A stretch of 64,000 nucleotides of DNA from an uncultured Alistipes sp. (GTDB taxonomy: Bacteria; Bacteroidota; Bacteroidia; Bacteroidales; Rikenellaceae), in NCBI GenBank assembly GCA_944321965.1, contig CALUNH010000004.1, positions 1-64,000 of the forward strand, written 5' to 3'. Below the pieces are notes generated by a model. It searched no databases. It worked only from the letters and a program-made list of their open reading frames with translations, and was not told where the DNA came from. Of the stretch, positions 56,385 to 64,000 are shown piece by piece (position 1 is the first letter of the stretch; every line of letters starts with the position of its first letter). The position numbers and the translations under genes were made by a program.

Positions 56385-57767
56385 ATGGGAATTAAACTGC
56401 GACTCGTCGTCATGAACTTCCTCCAGTTCGCCGTGTGGGGTTCTTATTTGGTGTGTATCGGCAATTTCCTGGGCCGAGTGGGATTGGGCGATTATATCTC
56501 CTGGTTTTATGTGGCGCAAGGAGTCGTGTCGATCTTTATGCCCGCAATCATCGGGGCCATCGCCGACAAGTTCATCGAGCCCCAACGCCTGCTGGGCATT
56601 TCCCACCTGACCGCCGGACTCTTCATGCTCGTGGCTGCCTGGTTCGGCTACGAGGCCACGATGCAGACCCTCGCCGGCGAGGCAACCTCCATTGGCCCGA
56701 TCTTTACGGCCTACTGCCTGAGCGTGGCCTTCTACATGCCGACGATCGCCCTTGCGAATACCGTGGCCTTCTCGATCCTCAAGAGCCGCGGGTTCGATAC
56801 CGTCAAGGACTTCCCGCCGATCCGCGTCTTCGGAACCGTCGGCTTCATCGCCGCCATGTGGTTCGTCAATTTCGTCGGATTCGGGGGCCTCGGCGTCCAG
56901 ACGCAGAACCTCGAAGGGGTCGAAACCCTTGCGCTCGTCCCCATGGCCGCACAGTTCACCTACATGCAGCTCATCGTCTGCGGCGCCCTGGGACTGCTGC
57001 TCGGCTTGTATGCCTTCAGTCTCCCGGCCTGCCCGATTGTCCGCTCGGCCGGCAAGGAGCACAAATCCCTGGCCCAGCGCCTCGGACTGGATGCCTTCGT
57101 ACTCTTCAAACAGCGCAAAATGGCCCTCTTCTTCATCTTCTCGATGCTGCTGGGCGTCTCGCTCCAGATCACCAACGGATACGCAACCCCCTATATCAAC
57201 AGCTTCGCCGCGATGTCCGAAAGCTGGTTCGCCGAGAATCCTACGCTGCTGGTCTCCGTCTCGCAGGTCTCCGAGGCACTGTGCATCCTGCTGATCCCGT
57301 TCTGCCTTAAACGCTTTGGGATCAAGATCGTGATGCTGATGGCCATGTTTGCCTGGGTGCTGCGTTTCGGGTTCTTCGGGATCGGAACGACGGAGAGCAT
57401 CACGGGCATCGTCCTGCTCTTCCTCTCCTGCATCGTCTACGGCGTGGCGTTCGACTTCTTCAACGTCTCCGGGGCTCTCTTCGTCGAGCAGGAGGCCTCG
57501 AAACCCATGCAGGCCAGTGCCCAGGGGTTGTTCATGCTGATGACCAACGGTATCGGCGCTTCGGTCGGAACCTGGATTGCCGGGAAAATCGTCTCCCATT
57601 ATTGCAGCTGGGAGGGTGGTTATCTCGTCGCCCGGGAGGGTGTTGAGGGCGGATGGCCCGCTACATGGCTTATCTTTGCCGGGTATGCCCTGGTGGTAGC
57701 CGTGGTCTTCGCTTTCGTCTTCCGTTACAAGCACAACCCCGAAGCCATCGGGAAGGTCAGCCATTGA
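56385..57767 (+). CDS. Nucleoside:H+ symporter (NHS/MFS family)
   Basis: 460 residues with 12 membrane segments. The NupG-type opening MGIKLRLVVMNFLQFAVWGSYL and FGTVGFIAAMW (segment 4-5) are characteristic. It probably imports nucleosides with protons. The ATG at 56385 is preferred over an in-frame TTG at 56358 because of the family N-terminus. Only 4 bases separate its stop from the nitroreductase-type gene. Confidence 0.92.
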   Translation: MGIKLRLVVMNFLQFAVWGSYLVCIGNFLGRVGLGDYISWFYVAQGVVSIFMPAIIGAIADKFIEPQRLLGISHLTAGLFMLVAAWFGYEATMQTLAGEATSIGPIFTAYCLSVAFYMPTIALANTVAFSILKSRGFDTVKDFPPIRVFGTVGFIAAMWFVNFVGFGGLGVQTQNLEGVETLALVPMAAQFTYMQLIVCGALGLLLGLYAFSLPACPIVRSAGKEHKSLAQRLGLDAFVLFKQRKMALFFIFSMLLGVSLQITNGYATPYINSFAAMSESWFAENPTLLVSVSQVSEALCILLIPFCLKRFGIKIVMLMAMFAWVLRFGFFGIGTTESITGIVLLFLSCIVYGVAFDFFNVSGALFVEQEASKPMQASAQGLFMLMTNGIGASVGTWIAGKIVSHYCSWEGGYLVAREGVEGGWPATWLIFAGYALVVAVVFAFVFRYKHNPEAIGKVSH

Positions 57768-57771
57768 TCGG

Positions 57772-58623
57772 ATGGAGATTCGCGTTCGGGAGTCCTGCAT
57801 CCGTTGCGGGCGTTGCGTAAGGGTTTGTCCGTCGCAGATCTTCGTGCAGGAGACACCGCGGAGTGTCGTGTCGCTCCGCAAACCGGAGAACTGCATCCGC
57901 TGCGGGCATTGTGTCGCGGCCTGCCCTGCCGGGGCGGTCGAGCACGAAGCCTTCCCGCCGGAGCGTGTCCACGCCTTCGCGCGCCGCGACCTGCCGACGC
58001 CCGAACAGGTGGAGTTGCTGCTGGCTGTGCGGCGTTCGAACCGCGCGCTCTCCGACCGGCCCGTGCCGCCCGAGTGGATGGACCGCATCATCGCTGCTGC
58101 CGACCGCGCCCCGACGGCCAGCAATGCCCGACAGTTGGGATATACGCTCGTCACGGAACCCGAACGACTGCGTGAAGTGACCGAATATACGTTACTGATT
58201 TTCCGGCGGTTGGAGCGGTTGCTTTCGAATCCGCTGGTGAAGCCCTGGCTGAAGCCGCTGATGCCGGGGGCTTATCGCTACCTGCCGGTCTTTGCGCGGT
58301 TGCGGCGTGAATATGCCGAAGGCCGTGACCGCATTCTGCGCGGCGCTACGGCTCTGCTCTTCATCCATGCGCCCCGTGCGAGCCGTTTCGGCGCCGAGGA
58401 TGCCAATCTCGCCTGTCAGAACGCCTCACTCATGGCCGAGGCGCTGGGCGTGAGTCAGATCTACATGGGTTTTGTCCTGACGGCCGTCCGCCAGGACCGG
58501 CACAAGCGGTTGAATCGGATGCTGGGCCTTGGGGATCGGCGCGTCTGTGCGATTCTGGCCTTCGGGATGCCCGAATTCCTCTATCCCAACTACATCGACC
58601 GCGATCCGGCCCCGAGAAACTGA
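57772..58623 (+). CDS. Ferredoxin-nitroreductase fusion protein
   Basis: 283 residues. Residues 1-60 carry two full 4Fe-4S motifs: CIRCGRCVRVCP (Cys8, 11, 14, 18) and CIRCGHCVAACP. Residues 80-283 are an FMN-dependent nitroreductase fold, with the FMN-binding RRSNRALSDRPVP and APTASNARQLGY segments and DANLACQNASLMAEALG. The Fe-S module should deliver electrons from ferredoxin-type donors to the flavin. The substrate is unknown; coupling to a nucleoside importer hints at use on an imported compound but that is inference. Confidence 0.92.
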   Translation: MEIRVRESCIRCGRCVRVCPSQIFVQETPRSVVSLRKPENCIRCGHCVAACPAGAVEHEAFPPERVHAFARRDLPTPEQVELLLAVRRSNRALSDRPVPPEWMDRIIAAADRAPTASNARQLGYTLVTEPERLREVTEYTLLIFRRLERLLSNPLVKPWLKPLMPGAYRYLPVFARLRREYAEGRDRILRGATALLFIHAPRASRFGAEDANLACQNASLMAEALGVSQIYMGFVLTAVRQDRHKRLNRMLGLGDRRVCAILAFGMPEFLYPNYIDRDPAPRN

Positions 58624-58645
58624 ACCCGAGGTCGTCCGGCGTATG

Positions 58646-58679
58646 CAAAAAAGGAGCGGTTTTCGACCGCTCCTTTTTA
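58646..58679. terminator. Bidirectional terminator
   Basis: AAAAGGAGCGGT, loop TTTCG, ACCGCTCCTTTTT: an A run and a T run flank a GC-rich stem between convergent genes. Confidence 0.9.
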
Positions 58680-58704
58680 TATCTGTATTTTCGCCGTTTT
58701 TCCC

Positions 58705-58812
58705 GGCTCCTCCGGCTCCTCCGGCTCCTCCGGCTCCTCCGGCTCTTGCGGCTCCTCCGGCTCTTGCGGCTCCTCCGGCCCTTTCGGCCCTTCCGGCCCT
58801 TCCGGCTCTCTT
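58705..58812. repeat. Tandem repeat, 9-bp unit, twelve copies
   Basis: Twelve consecutive 9-base units with consensus GGCTCCTCC; variants GGCTCTTGC, GGCCCTTTC and GGCCCTTCC alternate. The array ends 16 bases from the stop codon of lptD. Not coding on the evidence of gene context. Confidence 0.92.
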
Positions 58813-58827
58813 GCGGCCCCCCCTTCC

Positions 58828-61815
58828 TTAATACATGTTGTCGTACATCGACTGCGACTTGTCGTATTTCAGGTCCGAGAGCGATGCCGCCTTCACGCCG
58901 ATGTTGAAACTCCACGACCGGTGGTAGCCGAACGGAATCCACGAAAAGGACATCTGCCAGCAGTGCAGGTCGCGCGTGATCGATACCGATGAGGTGGTCA
59001 GTTTCCTCGTCTTGATGTCGTAGCCGCCCTGGAACGTGATACCCGTCTTGGGGGTGAGGTTCACCGAACCGTTGAATCCGATGGTCTGCGTGATGTTCTT
59101 GCGGTAGCCCGTCGTGCCGTTGTTGACGTAGGATACCGAGTAGTTCACCGCGTAGTTGAATCCGAAGTTCCACGGCAGCGAGAAATCATAGTAGCTTTGG
59201 GCCATGTACTGCCTTCGCAGCACGGGGTCCAGCTGCCCGTAGGGGTCGTAGAAGGGGTTCTGGTACTCCGGAGGGATCGACGTGATGTCGTTCACCGCCG
59301 GGGTGCTCTTGTCCTCGCGCGACTTGAACGTGTAGCCGAACGACCAGCCCGTCGAGGTGATGCGCCCCGGGAAGAAGAGCTTGTCGTAACGCACGCCCTG
59401 CGGTGTCACCCGGTAGGGGTCGAGCGTCGCCGAGAGGTTGATGCCGAAGTTCTTGAAGATCGTCGAGCGGAACGACAGCGAGATGGTCGACAGCCGCATC
59501 GAGTCGGCCAGGAAGTTGTACGAACCGCTGGCCCGCAGTTCATCGATGAGCTTGATCTTCTTCACGCCCGAGGTGTCGCGTTTCGAGAGCACCTTCATTT
59601 CGAGGTTCTGCGACAGCGAGAAGCTCATCGACATCGAACGCCCCGACGACGGGACGCCGTAGGCATTGACCGCATAGGGCGAATAGGTCGTGAAACGGCC
59701 CGTCGAGTCGGTCTGGCGCGTCAGGTAGTATCCGTATTTCGGATCGCTGAAGTCCGGGGCGTAGGAGAAGCTGATCGACGGCGTCAGCGTGTGGCGGATG
59801 GCCTGGATCTTGCGGTCGCGGCGCTTCTTCGTGAAGTCGTACATGCCGTAGACGGTCGTCGACGTCGAGACGCTGAAATTGTAGTTGTACAGACGGTAGA
59901 ATCCGTAGTTCGTCGGCAGCGTGTCGGTCTTGTTCGTCACCGGGTTCCACTCGTACTCCACCTTCTTGAAGTACCATTTTTCGGTGTAGTTTGCCGACGG
60001 CGTGAGGTTGATGTAGTTGAAGAGGTTGAACGACGCCGAAACCGGAATCGAGTGTTCGATGCCGTTCTTCATGTTGTCGAGCGTCTTTTTGGTGAAGATT
60101 TCCGATTCGGTGGTCGTCACCGAGTTGGTCATCTTGCCCGTGTACTGCATCGAGATCTTCTCGTACCAGCGGTCCTTGCCCATCTTCTCCTTGCGCTTGA
60201 AGGGGTAGAAGCGCGAGACGTTGAAGACCACCGTCGGCAGGGTAATCGAGAGTGACTGGTTCTGGGAGTTCTGCGATACGGCCATGTTTGCCGAGAGCGA
60301 GAAGGGGGTTCCGGCCCAGTTCTTCGAGTAGGAGATCGACGAGTTGGTCTGCGTGGCGAGAATGTCGTTGAGCGTCGTGGCCGAATACTTGCTGTAACCG
60401 CTCGTGGCGAAGTTCACCGACGCCGAGAAGGTCGAGCCCGGATTGGCCTTGGCATCCTGCGAGTGGGTCCACTGGATGCGGAAGTTGTTCTGCTTGATGT
60501 AGTCGGGTTCACCCTTCTCGCCGGTCTTCACGCTTGAAAATTCCATGTTGAAACTGCCGCTGTACTTGTAGCGCTTGATGTAGCGCGAGGCGGCCGAAGC
60601 CTCCCACGATCCCAGCGTATAGATACCTCCGCGCACGGCCAGATCGGCATAGTCGCCCAGCGTGAAGTAGTAGCCCAGGTCGCGCAGGAAGAAACCCTTG
60701 GAGTATTCCTCGCCGTAGGTGGGCATCAGAAGTCCCGATTTCGGGCCCGAACTGATCGGGAAGAAGCCCTCGGGAATGCCGAGGAAGTAGATCGGGACGT
60801 CCTCCATGACCAGGTAGGCCGGGCCCGTGATGACCTTCTTGCCGGGGATCACTTTCGCCTTGGTCATCGCCAGGTAGAAGTGCGGGTGGTCGGTTTCGTC
60901 GCACGTCGTGTACTTGCCGTGCTGGATGTTGATCGTGTTGTCGGGCATCTTCTTCACGCTCCCGCCCACGAGCCAGCCGTCGCCCTGCTGCGTGGCCACA
61001 CCCTTGATCTTGGCCTTCTTCGAATCGAGGTTGTAGGTGATCGTGTCCATCTGGTAGGAGGCCGAACCGTCCGAGAATTCGGGTTTAGTGACGATCGGTT
61101 TGCCGTCGAGCGAGTCGGGTTTGCCGTAGGCGTGGACCAGTTTCGAGTTCATGTCGATGCGCATGAAGTCGGCCTTGAGGTTGCTGTTCTGGTAGGTTAC
61201 GTCGCCCTGGTTGTAGATGTAGACCAGCTTGTTGCGCACGTCGTAGACCAGCGAGTCGGTATTCTTGCCCGAGATCGGGTCGTCGAGGAATGCTCCGGCC
61301 GGCCGGGGTTTCTTCACCGTGTCGCGCCGCATCGTGTCGGCGGCGAGCGAATCCGCGGCAAGCGAGTCGGCCCGCATCTGCAGCGAGTCGCTCTTCAGGG
61401 CGATGAGCGAATCGACCTGGGCCGAGAAGAGCGAATCCTTCTCCTGCTGGCTCAGGGCGTTGAAGGCGGCGTTGCGCCGGGCCCGTTCGCGGGAGACCCG
61501 GGCTTCCCGGCGGGCTTCGCGGCGCGAAACCGAAGCGGACGGCGACGTGGGGGCGGAGAGTGCGGAGGGCGCGGAAAGTGCGGGCGGCTCGGACGAAACG
61601 GCAGATGCCGCGGGGCCCTGGGCTGCGGAATCCCCGCCCCGGGAGACGTCGTGCGCCTGCAAAAGGGTATCCTCTCCGAGCCGGAACGGGGCGGTGCGAG
61701 GTGCCATGCCGCCCAATACGCCCTGGGCGAACAGCATGAGCACGGCCGCCGACAAGAGATATTTTGCCCTTACCTTATCCAAAATTCCAAAAATTTTCCG
61801 TACCTTTGCCGACAA
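58828..61815 (-). CDS. lptD: LPS-assembly protein LptD, Bacteroidota type
   Basis: 995 residues. Signal peptide (KYLLSAAVLMLFAQGVLG), a Ser/Ala/Arg/Glu-rich spacer to about residue 165, an OstA/LptA-like beta-jellyroll (GDVTYQNSNLKADFMRIDMNSKLVHAYG), then a beta-barrel of about 650 residues with alternating aromatic strands. Inserts LPS into the outer leaflet of the outer membrane. No ATG precedes the signal peptide: the likely start is TTG at 61815 (or TTG at 61782); ATG at 61737 would cut the signal sequence. A -7 element TATCTTTG (61874-61881) precedes it. Divergent from the amidase gene. Confidence 0.9.
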   Translation of the reverse strand: MSAKVRKIFGILDKVRAKYLLSAAVLMLFAQGVLGGMAPRTAPFRLGEDTLLQAHDVSRGGDSAAQGPAASAVSSEPPALSAPSALSAPTSPSASVSRREARREARVSRERARRNAAFNALSQQEKDSLFSAQVDSLIALKSDSLQMRADSLAADSLAADTMRRDTVKKPRPAGAFLDDPISGKNTDSLVYDVRNKLVYIYNQGDVTYQNSNLKADFMRIDMNSKLVHAYGKPDSLDGKPIVTKPEFSDGSASYQMDTITYNLDSKKAKIKGVATQQGDGWLVGGSVKKMPDNTINIQHGKYTTCDETDHPHFYLAMTKAKVIPGKKVITGPAYLVMEDVPIYFLGIPEGFFPISSGPKSGLLMPTYGEEYSKGFFLRDLGYYFTLGDYADLAVRGGIYTLGSWEASAASRYIKRYKYSGSFNMEFSSVKTGEKGEPDYIKQNNFRIQWTHSQDAKANPGSTFSASVNFATSGYSKYSATTLNDILATQTNSSISYSKNWAGTPFSLSANMAVSQNSQNQSLSITLPTVVFNVSRFYPFKRKEKMGKDRWYEKISMQYTGKMTNSVTTTESEIFTKKTLDNMKNGIEHSIPVSASFNLFNYINLTPSANYTEKWYFKKVEYEWNPVTNKTDTLPTNYGFYRLYNYNFSVSTSTTVYGMYDFTKKRRDRKIQAIRHTLTPSISFSYAPDFSDPKYGYYLTRQTDSTGRFTTYSPYAVNAYGVPSSGRSMSMSFSLSQNLEMKVLSKRDTSGVKKIKLIDELRASGSYNFLADSMRLSTISLSFRSTIFKNFGINLSATLDPYRVTPQGVRYDKLFFPGRITSTGWSFGYTFKSREDKSTPAVNDITSIPPEYQNPFYDPYGQLDPVLRRQYMAQSYYDFSLPWNFGFNYAVNYSVSYVNNGTTGYRKNITQTIGFNGSVNLTPKTGITFQGGYDIKTRKLTTSSVSITRDLHCWQMSFSWIPFGYHRSWSFNIGVKAASLSDLKYDKSQSMYDNMY

Positions 61816-61824
61816 GTCGGCAAA
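61801..61824. promoter_or_regulatory. Amidase promoter -7 box overlapping a 20-bp inverted repeat
   Basis: TACCTTTG (61801-61808) on the plus strand is the -7 box of the amidase gene. It overlaps TTTGCCGACAAGTCGGCAAA (61805-61824), 9-bp arms with an AA centre, which also covers the TTG start of lptD on the other strand. Confidence 0.6.
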
Positions 61825-61873
61825 AACGCCCGGATCGAGCCTCTGAGGCCCTCCTGCCGCGTTTTCGGCTCGA

Positions 61874-61881
61874 CAAAGATA
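61874..61881 (-). promoter_or_regulatory. -7 promoter element for lptD
   Basis: TATCTTTG on the minus strand, 59-66 bases before the TTG start at 61815; it lies within the leader of the divergent amidase transcript. Confidence 0.6.
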
Positions 61882-61922
61882 GGTAAAAAATTACAGAAAG
61901 CTTGCACTTGGCACCATTAAAT

Positions 61923-63227
61923 ATGCGCACGCGCCTTTTGCTGCTCTTCGCTTTCGCGGTTGCCGCCGTCTGTACAAACGCGGCTGCCGCGGGGAATATT
62001 GTGCATGGTGTCGGGGTCGTGGTGATCGATGCCGGACACGGCGGCAAGTTCCCCGGGGCGCATTACGGCGGTGTCTACGAAAAGGACCTCACGCTGAAGG
62101 TGGCCCTCAAACTCGGGAAACTCATCGAGGAGGGAATGCCGGGCGTCAAGGTCGTCTACACGCGAACCTCGGACAAGGCCCTGGGTGCCGATCTGGCGAC
62201 GGACCTCCAGGCCCGGGCCGACATCGCGAACAACGCCGGGGGCGATCTCTTCATTTCGATCCATGCCAATGCGGCGCCGCGGGCCACGGCCGTCAAGGGC
62301 GTTGAGACGCTCATCATGGGCGAAACTCCCAAGGAGCAACGCTATAACGAGAATGCCCTCTACGAAAGCAACCGCGAGGACCTGATCGACATGTCGGACG
62401 AACGAACCGCCGCCATCGTGCGGGCCTATATCCAGAACCTGCAGTTCACCTACGGTGAGTACAGCATGGCCATCGCCCGCTGCATCCAGACGCAGTACAC
62501 CAAGGCCGGACGCAACTCCCGGGGCGTGAAACGGCAGCTGCTGCGCGTGCTGTACGCCACGGACATGCCCGGTGCGCTGACCGAGATCGGGTTCATGACC
62601 AATGCCCAGGAGCTGGCCTACATGAAGTCGGAGAAGGGCCAGAACGAAATCGCCGTGTCGATCTACCGTGCCGTGAAGGAGTATTCGTCCTACGTGCTCG
62701 AAACCCGCACGGCCGAGGAGGGTGCTGCCGCGGAGCGTGCGACGCCGGACGCCGGGCCGCAAAAGGAGACCCCCGCCGCCTCGAAACCCGCCTCGGAATC
62801 CGCTCCGACCCCCGCCGAGGATGCCGCGAAGCGGGACGCCTCCGCCGCGAAGAGCGCGGCAAAACCCGACCCGAAGGCCGAATCGGCCGGGAAAAACTCC
62901 CCCAAAACCGAAAAGGAGGAGAAGGGCGCAAAGGACGGGTCGGCGAAAGCAGGTGCGGCGAAAAGCGGGGCTGCGGCGTCGGAACCCTTGCGCTATACGG
63001 TGCAGGTGCTCGCCTCGGCCAAGCCCGTTCCGCTGAACTCCGCGCAGTTCCGGACCTACCGCGGCCGGGTGAAACAATATCTGTCGGACGGACGCTTCCC
63101 CTACAAATATGGCGTCGGTGAGTACGATTCGCGTGCCGCCGCCCAGCGCAGGGTCGCCGAAATCCGCAAAACCTTCCCCGACGCCTTTGTCGTCTGCTGC
63201 CGGGGTACGCAAATTGTAAAGAAGTAA
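61923..63227 (+). CDS. N-acetylmuramoyl-L-alanine amidase with C-terminal SPOR-like domain
   Basis: 434 residues. Signal peptide (RLLLLFAFAVAAVCTNAAAA), then Amidase_3: VVVIDAGHGGKFPGAHYGGVYEKDLTL with zinc His and Glu, DLFISIHANA with the second His, and MPGALTEIGFMTN with the catalytic Glu. A disordered Ala/Lys/Pro/Glu-rich linker (about 270-350) leads to a SPOR-like end (YTVQVLASAKPVPLNSAQF ... RRVAEIRKTFPDAFVV) expected to bind denuded glycan at the septum. Cuts stem peptides from murein for cell separation. The ATG at 61923 is chosen over an upstream in-frame codon. The MlaD-like gene follows after 9 bases. Confidence 0.94.
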   Translation: MRTRLLLLFAFAVAAVCTNAAAAGNIVHGVGVVVIDAGHGGKFPGAHYGGVYEKDLTLKVALKLGKLIEEGMPGVKVVYTRTSDKALGADLATDLQARADIANNAGGDLFISIHANAAPRATAVKGVETLIMGETPKEQRYNENALYESNREDLIDMSDERTAAIVRAYIQNLQFTYGEYSMAIARCIQTQYTKAGRNSRGVKRQLLRVLYATDMPGALTEIGFMTNAQELAYMKSEKGQNEIAVSIYRAVKEYSSYVLETRTAEEGAAAERATPDAGPQKETPAASKPASESAPTPAEDAAKRDASAAKSAAKPDPKAESAGKNSPKTEKEEKGAKDGSAKAGAAKSGAAASEPLRYTVQVLASAKPVPLNSAQFRTYRGRVKQYLSDGRFPYKYGVGEYDSRAAAQRRVAEIRKTFPDAFVVCCRGTQIVKK

Positions 63228-63236
63228 AAAAAGCAT

Positions 63237-64000
63237 ATGAAAAGGGAAGTCAAGATCGGCATATTCGCCGTGGCGATGATCGTGGCCGCCTGGGCCGGAA
63301 TCCGGTTCCTGCAGGGCCTGGATGTCCTCAGCCGCAATGCGGTCTACTACGCCTCCTACGATCAGGTGAGCGGAATCCAGGCCGCCTCGCCCATCATGTT
63401 GAAGGGGGTCAAGGTCGGAACGGTTACCGACATCTCGCTCGATCCCCGGCGCAGCGACAATGTCGTGCTGCAGTTCACCATCAAGCGCCAGTACCGCATC
63501 CCGAAGGACTCCGAAGCCAAGATCTTCAGCGACGGTTTCATGGGCGGAAAGGCTATCGAAATCGTCTACGGAAAATCGTCGGAGTATCTCGAAAAGGGCG
63601 ATACGCTGCGTTCGGTGCGGAGCCGCGATCTGATGGATATGGCCGGCTCGGAGCTGGAGTTCTTCAAACAGAAGGTCTCGCAGGTGACCGCCGACCTCTC
63701 GCGGACACTCAACAACCTGAATCTCCTGATGGAGGACAATGCGCAGAGTATCAACGGAACACTCCGGCATCTCGATGCCATGTCGGGCGATCTGGCCGAC
63801 CTGCTCGATACCGAAAAACAGAATCTTGCCTCCGCCGTGGAGAACCTGACGGCCTTCTCCGAAATGTTGGGCGAGAATGCCCCGCGGGTCGACAGCATGA
63901 TGGGAAACCTGAACCGCATCACCACGGAGCTGGCCGATGCGGGATTCGCCCGGGAGCTCTCCGAGACGGTCGGGGAGATGAACCTCCTGCTGGAGCGTAT
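63237..64000 (+). CDS. MlaD/MCE-family protein (3' end outside window)
   Basis: The first 254 residues are visible. One N-terminal membrane helix (IGIFAVAMIVAAWAGIRFLQG), then one MCE domain (VYYASYDQVSGIQAASPIMLKGVKVGTVTDISLD), then a long helical region (KQKVSQVTADLSRTLNNLNLL). Anchored in the inner membrane, it should form a hexameric ring carrying phospholipids between the membranes. An amidase followed by this gene is common in Bacteroidota. The frame is open at the window edge. Confidence 0.92.
   Translation, partial: MKREVKIGIFAVAMIVAAWAGIRFLQGLDVLSRNAVYYASYDQVSGIQAASPIMLKGVKVGTVTDISLDPRRSDNVVLQFTIKRQYRIPKDSEAKIFSDGFMGGKAIEIVYGKSSEYLEKGDTLRSVRSRDLMDMAGSELEFFKQKVSQVTADLSRTLNNLNLLMEDNAQSINGTLRHLDAMSGDLADLLDTEKQNLASAVENLTAFSEMLGENAPRVDSMMGNLNRITTELADAGFARELSETVGEMNLLLER

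Overview
The window looks like a GC-rich Bacteroidota chromosome, most likely Rikenellaceae (Alistipes-like). Three things support this. Many genes carry the phylum's own promoter pattern (-7 TAnnTTTG, sometimes with TTTG about 19-21 bases upstream) and few have a Shine-Dalgarno site. The gene content includes GldH, a RicT/PSP1 protein, DUF2723, a fimbrillin-type lipoprotein, NamZ and an LptD of the Bacteroidota type. High GC opens very long false reading frames opposite the real genes. No rRNA, CRISPR array, prophage, IS element or replication origin was seen.

Layout. 0.1-10 kb (minus strand): ricT, gldH, trmB, ung; a MATE exporter; a Clp ATPase behind an inverted repeat; rarA with a phosphoesterase. 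9.8-10.3 kb has no protein gene but holds a 92-bp inverted-repeat element and a probable small RNA with its own promoter and terminator. 10.3-18.5 kb: a small lipoprotein, two small membrane proteins, aspS, tadA, a secreted TPR protein, a 40-residue peptide coupled to a fimbrillin-like lipoprotein, queG. 18.6-32 kb: acyl-CoA ligase, DUF2723 membrane protein, a DEAD-box helicase with a long disordered tail, cysS, a lipoprotein followed by a 30-bp tandem repeat, a second MATE exporter, a cytidylate-kinase-like protein, prfB. 32-40 kb: NamZ, an acetyltransferase, a ferredoxin, serS, and a U32 peptidase / methyltransferase / membrane protein run.

40-51 kb is the most unusual part. A minus-strand operon encodes five subunits resembling hydrogenase-4 / complex I (HyfB, C, E, F, G-like) and ends at a terminator. 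A pectinesterase with its own promoter follows. The matching small subunit (HyfI-like) is stranded beyond it under a separate promoter, next to two chromate-transporter halves. The large subunit has lost the cysteine pairs that bind NiFe, and the small subunit has lost most proximal-cluster cysteines, while the glutamates and lysines of the ion-pumping subunits are kept. This therefore looks like an ion-translocating relative of energy-converting hydrogenases (Ehr-like) that cannot make hydrogen, with only one visible 4Fe-4S site.

51-64 kb: rsmE, two tandem M3 metallopeptidase lipoproteins, tRNA-Gln(CTG) followed by three terminator-like repeats, a nucleoside MFS transporter with a ferredoxin-nitroreductase, lptD with a 9-bp tandem repeat just past its stop, and a divergent amidase - mlaD pair running off the window edge. 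Cell-envelope genes (lptD, amidase, mlaD, NamZ, gldH, fimbrillin) and translation or tRNA genes (aspS, cysS, serS, prfB, trmB, tadA, queG, rsmE, tRNA-Gln) dominate the rest.
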